Shown here piece by piece: positions 1-4,643 of a DNA stretch of 10,578 nt. The notes beneath the pieces are model-generated. The model worked only from the letters and a program-made list of their open reading frames with translations. It did no database searches and had not been told where the DNA came from. Numbering within the stretch: position 1 is the first letter of the stretch; every line of letters starts with the position of its first letter. A program made the position numbers and the translations under genes. Source of the DNA: JALUUH01 sp964636675 (GTDB lineage: Bacteria > Pseudomonadota > Gammaproteobacteria > S012-40). The stretch is taken from assembly GCA_964636675.1 (NCBI GenBank), contig CAZWUO010000133.1:1-10578 (forward strand), in the 5' to 3' direction.

Positions 1-20
1 TGCAATAGACCGGCTATTAC

Positions 21-56
21 GCGTCATTTCGCCTCGTCATGAAAGGAATATGACGC
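21..56. repeat. Short inverted repeat near left edge
   Basis: GCGTCAT (21-27) and its exact complement ATGACGC (50-56) flank a 22-base interior. CGTCAT also occurs a second time in direct orientation at 35-40. It could be a hairpin in the tail of a gene lying left of the window or simply chance. No T-run follows on either strand, so it is not called a terminator. Positions 1-110 hold no gene I can support. Confidence 0.3.
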
Positions 57-63
57 ACACTAA

Positions 64-78
64 AACGCCACGGGTATA
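64..78 (+). repeat. 15-bp direct repeat, left copy
   Basis: AACGCCACGGGTATA here is identical to 9289-9303 in the same orientation, about 9.2 kb away. Just after this copy, GAAGCTCAGATCAA (81-94) resembles the inverted-repeat motif found on both sides of the PP2C gene. The sequence lies outside coding regions here but overlaps the PP2C stop codon at the other copy. Its nature is unknown. An exact 15-mer is mildly unexpected by chance in a window of this size. Confidence 0.45.
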
Positions 79-110
79 AAGAAGCTCAGATCAAGCTTAG
101 AATGCCAGAT

Positions 111-1079
111 TTACGCAGGGTGAAGAAAAGAATCTGAGGATATATGATTTAAAGAGGCTCCCGCCAGGTAGCATTTTTTCTTAGTCTGTTTAACCATTGC
201 CGCATTTCCACATACAAAAACGCGCCAATTTTTTAGATCCTTATGCTGATCTAGAGCAATTTCGTTCGCTCTTCCATGGTGAAATTTAGCAGAAGTCGAG
301 CCACCAGACACACAGGGAAAATAGTGAAAGTTTTCATAAAAAGATTCATATTGATTTAATTTGTTTACGTAATACAAACCATCTGCAGTACGTGAACCAT
401 GGTAGAGCCAAATGTCACCGATGTGGTTTGCACTTAGCGCATCCCGCAATATACCCATTAAGGGTGCCAAACCCGTTCCCGTTGCTATAAGTAACAAAGA
501 CTGATTTAAATCCCCATGGGTATAGAAACAATCACCGAGAGGTCTACTTATGTTGACCTCATCACCGATTTGCAACTCTTCATACACCCACGTACTCACT
601 TGGCCGTGTGGAACTACCGCAATATTAAGCTCAACAAAACCAGAGTCTGTCATGCTAGCGATAGAATAGCTTCGCGCAACACTAGCCTCCTTATATAAAT
701 TCACAAACTGGCCCGCATGGAACAAAAAACGCTCATTTGGCTTAAGAAATAGTTGCACCACAAATCGATTAATCATCTTCTTATTTTCTACGATGGCACT
801 TACGTTTTCCTGACTAACATAATCGGGTAATAAAACGTCGATATCTGCATTTGGGATATAAGAGCACGCTAAAAAATAGCCTTGCAAGCGTTGAGCTTCT
901 TTTAAACAACTCTGTGAAATTGCGCTAGGCTGACCTTTCACAGCCCGCATCATACATGTTTGGCATACCCCACTGTTACAGGAATGTGGAATTTTGACGC
1001 CATGGCGCAGCAAGCAATCCAACAAAGACTCACCTTGCGCACTCAGGTAATCATTATTTTCAAACCGAACCACAGACAT
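111..1079 (-). CDS. 2Fe-2S ferredoxin / FAD / NAD(P)H oxidoreductase
   Basis: This 322-residue electron-transfer flavoprotein should pass electrons from NAD(P)H through FAD to a plant-type 2Fe-2S centre. Residues 1-85 are the ferredoxin domain, with cluster cysteines C34, C39, C42 and C72. The FAD-binding motif RSYSIAS is at 136-142, and the NAD-binding stretch ATGTGLAPLMG at 199-209. CGNAAMV at 290-296 completes the reductase fold. The order matches oxygenase reductases such as BenC, and CDP-glucoseen reductases. No oxygenase or deoxysugar genes are present. Instead the gene lies 33 bp downstream of a truncated globin gene on the same strand, so the likely job is keeping that globin reduced. 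This role is inferred from context. The ATG start has only a weak ribosome binding site, so coupling to the globin gene is likely. Confidence 0.9.
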   Translation of the reverse strand: MSVVRFENNDYLSAQGESLLDCLLRHGVKIPHSCNSGVCQTCMMRAVKGQPSAISQSCLKEAQRLQGYFLACSYIPNADIDVLLPDYVSQENVSAIVENKKMINRFVVQLFLKPNERFLFHAGQFVNLYKEASVARSYSIASMTDSGFVELNIAVVPHGQVSTWVYEELQIGDEVNISRPLGDCFYTHGDLNQSLLLIATGTGLAPLMGILRDALSANHIGDIWLYHGSRTADGLYYVNKLNQYESFYENFHYFPCVSGGSTSAKFHHGRANEIALDQHKDLKNWRVFVCGNAAMVKQTKKKCYLAGASLNHISSDSFLHPA

Positions 1080-1112
1080 GGCGTCAATATCTAAATAGCA
1101 AAAAAATTCGCG

Positions 1113-1481
1113 TTAGAGACCCAAAACATCATTTCGAGTGCTTTCCGCGATAGCAGCAGCCTCACCAATTAAGTCATCAGGAACGTTTAACTCTTTTAAC
1201 GTAGCACCCAAATTTTCCATAACGGCAGCAAAATGTTCAGCATTCAAACCGTTTTTTACCAAGTGAGCATGACCGTCTCGCATGTCTTTCCCTGAATAGC
1301 TATTCGGCCCACCAAAAACCATGGTTAAAAATCCTTTTTGCTTTGCAGCTTGCTTTTCCATATCCACGTTGTCAAAAAAATGATTAATGCGCTCATCGGC
1401 TAAGACCTTTCTATAAAAAATATCAACTGCGGCGTTAACCGCGACCTCGCCACCGATGCGATCAAACAAACTCTGGCTCAT
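1113..1481 (-). CDS. glbN: Group I truncated haemoglobin (TrHbN type)
   Basis: This 122-residue haem protein has the normal length for a 2-on-2 globin. The predicted proximal haem ligand is H71 in MRDGH (67-71). Y23 in IFYRKVLAD aligns with tyrosine B10. By alignment to the mycobacterial TrHbN E-helix, Q44 and Q48 fall at E7 and E11. The FGGP motif at 56-59 is typical of the family. Tyrosine B10 with glutamine E11 supports ligand stabilisation in globins that convert NO plus O2 to nitrate. The start ATG has AGGAG about ten bases upstream. The gene is first in a two-gene unit with the ferredoxin reductase and is divergent from the nsrR-like gene, which points to NO detoxification. O2 delivery or sensing cannot be excluded. 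Confidence 0.93.
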   Translation of the reverse strand: MSQSLFDRIGGEVAVNAAVDIFYRKVLADERINHFFDNVDMEKQAAKQKGFLTMVFGGPNSYSGKDMRDGHAHLVKNGLNAEHFAAVMENLGATLKELNVPDDLIGEAAAIAESTRNDVLGL

Positions 1482-1509
1482 AATTTCTTAACTCCTATAT
1501 TTACTTCAC

Positions 1510-1524
1510 ATTTAGAATCTAAAT
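1510..1524. repeat. Perfect 7-1-7 inverted repeat in globin leader
   Basis: ATTTAGA-A-TCTAAAT is a perfect palindrome with one central base, lying about 30 bp upstream of the globin start codon. It would fall in the 5' untranslated part of the globin mRNA if the promoter at 1571-1599 is right. Its sequence differs from the two NsrR-like boxes. A one-base loop is too small for an RNA hairpin, so a dimeric protein binding site is the better reading. Confidence 0.4.
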
Positions 1525-1552
1525 ACTGCAGCAAGGTGTATTTCCGCAGCAT

Positions 1553-1575
1553 ATAATGCATTCAAGATACATGTT
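1553..1575. promoter_or_regulatory. NsrR-box-like operator, globin-proximal
   Basis: Arms ATAATGCATTC (1553-1563) and AGATACATGTT (1565-1575) surround one central base. This follows the 11-1-11 layout of proteobacterial NsrR sites, with the ATGYATT / RCAT core on both sides. It overlaps the predicted -10 of the globin promoter, where binding would block transcription until NO inactivates the repressor. The symmetry is imperfect, so this is a prediction. Confidence 0.5.
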
Positions 1576-1599
1576 ATAGGCGAGACCCTCTTCCGTCAA
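1571..1599 (-). promoter_or_regulatory. Predicted sigma-70 promoter of globin-reductase operon
   Basis: On the minus strand TTGACG (1599-1594) matches five of six -35 positions. TAACAT (1576-1571), 17 bases later, matches four of six -10 positions; the overlapping TATAAC (1578-1573) matches better but at a 15-base spacing. The start codon follows about 90 bases downstream. The -10 overlaps one NsrR-like box, and the second box lies just upstream of the -35. Confidence 0.4.
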
Positions 1600-1602
1600 T
1601 AG

Positions 1603-1625
1603 ATACTGTATTTTAAATACATGTT
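1603..1625. promoter_or_regulatory. NsrR-box-like operator, nsrR-proximal
   Basis: Arms ATACTGTATTT (1603-1613) and AAATACATGTT (1615-1625) surround one T. The inner core GTATTT-T-AAATAC is a perfect palindrome, and eight of eleven arm positions are symmetric. The right arm fits the AAATRCAT half of the NsrR consensus closely. It lies just upstream of the globin -35 and about 75 bp before the nsrR-like start, so it could serve either gene and allow autorepression. Confidence 0.6.
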
Positions 1626-1699
1626 TTGTTTATGAGCATCAGCTTATAAACTTGAAATAAGATCAACCCACAAAAAGCAAGTCACGCTAAGGAATATAT

Positions 1700-2158
1700 A
1701 TGCAGCTCACGATGTATACGGACTACTCTCTTAGAACACTGATATTTCTTGGTTTAGCGGGAGAAAAGGCTGTAACTATTAGTGAAATTGCTGATTTTTA
1801 TAGTATTTCACGCAATCACCTCGTCAAAGTTGTGCACAATTTATCAAAGACGGGCTTCATAATATCCACCCGCGGCAAGGGCGGTGGTATACGTCTCGCG
1901 ATGCCTGCAAAAGACATTGTTATCGCAGATGTCGTCAACCACACTGAGCCAAATTTCCATTTAGTAGAATGTCTCAACGAAACTTCGAAACAAACATGTG
2001 CGGTATTACCCGTGTGTGCATTAAAAAATGTCTTAATCGAAGCAATGGAGCAGTTTAATAAAGTTCTAAAAAACTACACGCTTGAAGATGTGATCATAAA
2101 GAGCAAAAATACAAGTGGATCCTCGCATGAGATTATGCAATTTTTTGAACACAGATAA
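1700..2158 (+). CDS. nsrR: NsrR-like nitric oxide-sensing repressor (Rrf2 family)
   Basis: This 152-residue protein begins with the NsrR-like MQLTMYTDYS and has a winged-helix DNA-binding domain over about 1-65. The recognition helix runs around SRNHLVKVVHNL (37-48), and the wing is RGKGGG. Three cysteines, C91, C100 and C106, are placed to hold an Fe-S cluster, and D8 matches the aspartate ligand known from Streptomyces NsrR. NO destroys the cluster and releases the repressor from DNA. The first two cysteines are eight residues apart, wider than the four in E. coli NsrR, so cluster chemistry or specificity may differ. AAGGA precedes the ATG by seven bases. The divergent globin operon and the NsrR-like boxes support NsrR over IscR. 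Confidence 0.88.
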   Translation: MQLTMYTDYSLRTLIFLGLAGEKAVTISEIADFYSISRNHLVKVVHNLSKTGFIISTRGKGGGIRLAMPAKDIVIADVVNHTEPNFHLVECLNETSKQTCAVLPVCALKNVLIEAMEQFNKVLKNYTLEDVIIKSKNTSGSSHEIMQFFEHR

Positions 2159-2167
2159 GGCTTATTT

Positions 2168-2293
2168 ATGTCAGAGTACAAAAATATATTAGCTGCTATT
2201 GAGGTATCTAAAGAAACAAATTTAATATTAGAACAGTCAATCACATCGATTAAGCTCATCATACTCACTAAACGCCTATCGTCCTTCATATGA
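2168..2293 (+). pseudogene. Universal stress protein (UspA) N-terminal remnant
   Basis: An ATG at 2168, with TAAGG (2156-2160) seven bases upstream, opens a 41-codon frame. Its first ~25 residues, beginning MSEYKNILAAIEVSKE, match the first strand and helix of UspA-type proteins, which normally run to about 140 residues. The rest, including IKLIILTKRLSSFI, does not continue the fold, so most of the domain is missing. The stop TGA at 2291 overlaps the ATG of the next gene (ATGA), and that gene lacks its own clear ribosome binding site. The fragment may therefore persist as a translational leader. The Usp assignment rests on a short match. A small functional peptide is the alternative. Confidence 0.55.
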
Positions 2294-3282
2294 CTGAGCA
2301 TCCCTTCGCGCCTTACTTAAGAATCCTCGGAAAAGGCAAACGCGGCTCGCGCGGATTGACCCAAACCGAAGCTTATTCGGCGATGCAAATGATTCTTCAA
2401 AACGCAGTCGAAGCTTGCCAACTCGGAGCGTTTTTAATGCTCTTGAGAGTAAAAGAAGAAACACCTGAAGAAATCGCGGGGTTTGTCAATGCGATAAATG
2501 ACGCCATGGAACGCCCTGCTACGCTTCCAACAATCGATGTAAGCTGGTCATCCTATGCGGGAAAAAGAAGACACCTCCCCTGGTATATCCTTGCAGCCTT
2601 ATTACTCGCTGATCATGGATATAAAATTTTAATGCACGGTGCCGAAGGACACACTGCAGGACGATTATATACGCGGGAAACTTTAGCCGCGCTCGGAATA
2701 AACGAGAGCACTTCTTTAAAAAAGGCGGCCATTGATCTAAACAAACATCATTTTATCTACCTACCACTGGAATGCTTCAACCCAATTATTCATGAAATCA
2801 TAGGTATGAGACCCTTATTAGGTTTGCGTTCTCCAGTCCATACGATTGCACGCATGTTAAATCCACTACAGGCTAAACACGAAATAGTTGGAATATTTCA
2901 CCCCGCATACAGTGATCTCCACCAACAAGCTGCTTTACTTCTTAAACGATCACATTTGGCTGTATTCAAAGGGGAAGGCGGAGAAGCGGAACGTAACCCT
3001 GATTCTTCAGTTATCGTAAAAAGTGTGCATAATAACGAGTTAACACAAGAAGAGTGGCCCGCTATGTTTAATGGGCCGCGTCATCTAAAAAATACCGATA
3101 TGAATATTCTGCAGCTTACCTCCGTGTGGAATGGCTCAAGCAATGATGAATACGGATTAGCATCTATCATTGGAACCAGCGCCATTGTATTGAAATTGAT
3201 GCATCAAGAATTGAGTCAACAAGAATCTCATGCAAAAGCAAATCGTCTATGGGAATCTCGGAACAAAAATAAGTTTAACTAG
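2290..3282 (+). CDS. ybiB: YbiB/TrpD2-like protein (anthranilate phosphoribosyltransferase fold)
   Basis: This 330-residue protein resembles anthranilate phosphoribosyltransferase (TrpD) but belongs to the YbiB/TrpD2 branch, often annotated as glycosyl transferase family protein. The N-terminal HPFAPYLRILGKGKRGSRGL (4-23), the helical domain with TPEEIAGFVNAI, and the glycine-rich HGAEGHTAGR loop (116-125) are typical. E. coli YbiB is reported to bind nucleic acids rather than make tryptophan, and no trp genes are near. The length is normal and the frame intact. The ATG overlaps the stop of the usp remnant and has no good Shine-Dalgarno sequence, so translational coupling is likely. It may be co-transcribed with the nsrR-like gene. 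The physiological role is unknown. Confidence 0.8.
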   Translation: MTEHPFAPYLRILGKGKRGSRGLTQTEAYSAMQMILQNAVEACQLGAFLMLLRVKEETPEEIAGFVNAINDAMERPATLPTIDVSWSSYAGKRRHLPWYILAALLLADHGYKILMHGAEGHTAGRLYTRETLAALGINESTSLKKAAIDLNKHHFIYLPLECFNPIIHEIIGMRPLLGLRSPVHTIARMLNPLQAKHEIVGIFHPAYSDLHQQAALLLKRSHLAVFKGEGGEAERNPDSSVIVKSVHNNELTQEEWPAMFNGPRHLKNTDMNILQLTSVWNGSSNDEYGLASIIGTSAIVLKLMHQELSQQESHAKANRLWESRNKNKFN

Positions 3283-3322
3283 GGTCTGTTGCCAGGTCTC
3301 ACACAATATAATCTGGAAAATA

Positions 3323-3775
3323 CTACGCCACATCATTTCCCGTTGGGGTAGCAAACTGATCATTTAAATAATCAGCAAACCTTCGACACGCATCATGCGC
3401 GGTGAAAACACCTGCAAGCCTACCCTCTTTAGTCACAATAGCTGAGCCTATATGATAATTAGCCATATGCGCTAATACATTCGGTAAAGGTTCACATACA
3501 TCAACGATATACGGCTTAAGTGTGCAAATATCTGCCACCCTCAGCGTATCGATAGGTAAACCAAACCCCTTGCTTTGAGCTTCTTCAGTCACTCGAACAT
3601 CACTTTTTGCAATAATACCCATAACAGTACCATGACCTTCTCCCTTCTTCACCGGCAGATGTCCAATATTATGCTCATCTAACAACTTTTTTGCATCAGC
3701 AACAGTAGAACCTGCATTAACCCAATAAGGAAAAGGAGTCATTACATGCTTAATTAAGGGCAGTTTTTTTATCAT
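3323..3775 (-). CDS. Two-CBS-domain protein
   Basis: This is a stand-alone Bateman module of 150 residues. The first CBS domain starts at VMTPFPYWV (11-19) and includes HNIGHLPV and MGIIAKSDV. The second covers about 81-140, with VLAHMANYHIGSAIV and LAGVFTAHDACRRFADYL. No catalytic or membrane domain is attached. Such modules usually sense adenine nucleotides or related ligands and act on a partner, which is not identifiable here. I chose the ATG at 3775 because the domain begins 11 residues later and GAG lies upstream. A GTG at 3847 would add 24 residues with no domain and a poor ribosome site. The gene is divergent from the ComFB gene and convergent with ybiB. Confidence 0.85.
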   Translation of the reverse strand: MIKKLPLIKHVMTPFPYWVNAGSTVADAKKLLDEHNIGHLPVKKGEGHGTVMGIIAKSDVRVTEEAQSKGFGLPIDTLRVADICTLKPYIVDVCEPLPNVLAHMANYHIGSAIVTKEGRLAGVFTAHDACRRFADYLNDQFATPTGNDVA

Positions 3776-3849
3776 ATAACGCTCTATTCCGCTGACTTCA
3801 CGTGCAAATGATTTTTCCGAGTGTAAACGCTTTGATTTACAACACACCT

Positions 3850-3880
3850 AGGACATAAAAACTAAAGGCGTAGATATAAT
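3850..3880 (+). promoter_or_regulatory. Possible promoter of ComFB gene
   Basis: TATAAT at 3875-3880 matches the -10 consensus exactly. The best upstream element is AGGACA (3850-3855), four of six to the -35 consensus, at a long 19-base spacing. Transcription from here would leave a leader of about 85 bases before the ATG at 3973. The -35 is weak, so an activator or chance match is possible. Confidence 0.3.
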
Positions 3881-3972
3881 GGAACGTTACCATGATTGTA
3901 ATATTTATAAAACTTTATCGAAGCTTGTATCAGGATAGAAACCCTATATTGGCTATGTATCAGGAGACATTA

Positions 3973-4245
3973 ATGAGCTACGACAATTTTCACAATTTCT
4001 ACGAAGGACTAGTTATCGATGAAATCAAAAGAACGCTCGGCCAGCCACGGAGTAATAACCAAGAATACTTTGCGGACGTTGCGTGCGTGGCACTGAATCA
4101 TTTGCCACCGAGATATGTTTGCCATACGATAGATATGCTCTTTTATCTTTCACCTGTAGAAAGCAAAGAAATCGAAGATAAAGTCAGCAATGCGGTAAAA
4201 GATGCGATTATTTTTATTGATAGAAAACGCAATAATAATATTTAA
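3973..4245 (+). CDS. ComFB family protein, predicted cyclic dinucleotide receptor
   Basis: This 90-residue cytoplasmic protein matches the late-competence ComFB family in length and motifs: NFYEGLVIDEIKRTL (8-22), DVACVALNHLPPRYV (35-49) and the following HTIDMLFYLSP. The family takes its name from the Bacillus comF operon. Recent work on cyanobacterial and other members describes ComFB domains as receptors for c-di-GMP and related dinucleotides. No comFA or comFC is present, so a competence role is not supported here. The ATG at 3973 is chosen because AGGAGA (3962-3967) sits five bases upstream. A longer frame from 3892 would add 27 non-conserved residues. The diguanylate cyclase at the right end could supply a ligand, but the two genes are not linked in an operon. 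Confidence 0.85.
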   Translation: MSYDNFHNFYEGLVIDEIKRTLGQPRSNNQEYFADVACVALNHLPPRYVCHTIDMLFYLSPVESKEIEDKVSNAVKDAIIFIDRKRNNNI

Positions 4246-4262
4246 ATCGAAAAAAATAATAG

Positions 4263-4643
4263 TTATTCTAACAATTCCCTAGCCGCTGCTATAATATTAT
4301 TATTCATTCCCATCAATTCATCATCTTTTGGGGAAAATCGGATAGACCTTAATGCATTCTGCTCGGCCTGAGCATAGTTACCCTGTTCAAATTCGACAAC
4401 TGCAAAACGTTGCCATAACACGGCATTATCCGGTGTGATGCGTAAACCTCGTTGGACAATTTCCGCCGCCCTCGCAAAATTATTTTGCTGTATTGCAATA
4501 TCAATTTCTTCAATTAAATAATTTACCCCAGTCACTTCATTTACCGGTTCTGCAGCAATACTACCACTTTTAAATACTTGGGGCCTTGGGCTGGCACAAG
4601 AAGCTAGAAAAACGATTAACAATAAAATCAATAACTTATTCAT
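4263..4643 (-). CDS. lpoP: TPR lipoprotein, LpoP-like activator of PBP1b
   Basis: This 126-residue outer-membrane lipoprotein has a signal peptide MNKLLILLLIVFLAS ending at lipobox LASC, with C16 lipidated. Alanine at +2 predicts export to the outer membrane. Residues about 45-110 hold tetratricopeptide helices, including NNFARAAEIVQRGL and then GNYAQAEQNALRSI. The start overlaps the stop of the PBP1b gene (TGATG), with GAAGAG upstream, so the two are translationally coupled. In Pseudomonas a small TPR lipoprotein paired with the PBP1b gene, LpoP, activates that synthase and replaces the unrelated LpoB of enterics. Architecture and location fit LpoP well, though generic TPR lipoproteins are common. 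An upstream start at 4694 would sit inside PBP1b and spoil the signal peptide. Confidence 0.78.
   Translation of the reverse strand: MNKLLILLLIVFLASCASPRPQVFKSGSIAAEPVNEVTGVNYLIEEIDIAIQQNNFARAAEIVQRGLRITPDNAVLWQRFAVVEFEQGNYAQAEQNALRSIRFSPKDDELMGMNNNIIAAARELLE

Noticed and set aside
1..27. Minus-strand ATG at 25-27 with GAGG upstream, a possible third gene after the reductase.
   Set aside because: Only nine codons are inside the window, so nothing about the product can be seen.
2..79. Open plus-strand frame at the left edge ending in TAA at 77-79, which could be the tail of a gene converging on the reductase gene.
   Set aside because: Only 25 codons are visible and they match nothing I recognise. 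The first 76 bases lack a stop, but that is too short to support a call.
81..101. AAGCT/AGCTT hairpin downstream of the reductase stop as a terminator.
   Set aside because: The stem has five AT-rich pairs and the following tract is CTTTATA, too weak to call.
1652..1666. FNR-like TTGAA...ATCAA upstream of the nsrR-like gene.
   Set aside because: The half-sites are one base too far apart for an FNR box and the first half-site is imperfect.
2276..2464. Antisense frame over the start of ybiB; similar frames at 4806-5069, 5980-6198, 7418-7618 and inside other genes.
   Set aside because: They overlap well-supported genes in other frames and show no domains or plausible starts.
3776..3847. GTG start at 3847 for the CBS protein.
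   Set aside because: It adds 24 residues with no domain match and has a poor ribosome binding site; the ATG at 3775 fits the family better.
3892..3972. ATG at 3892 for the ComFB gene.
   Set aside because: The strong AGGAGA site is placed for the ATG at 3973, where the family's conserved sequence begins.
4246..4265. AT-only hairpin followed by seven T on the minus strand after the lipoprotein stop.
   Set aside because: The stem is five A-T pairs with a three-base loop, too unstable for a confident terminator.
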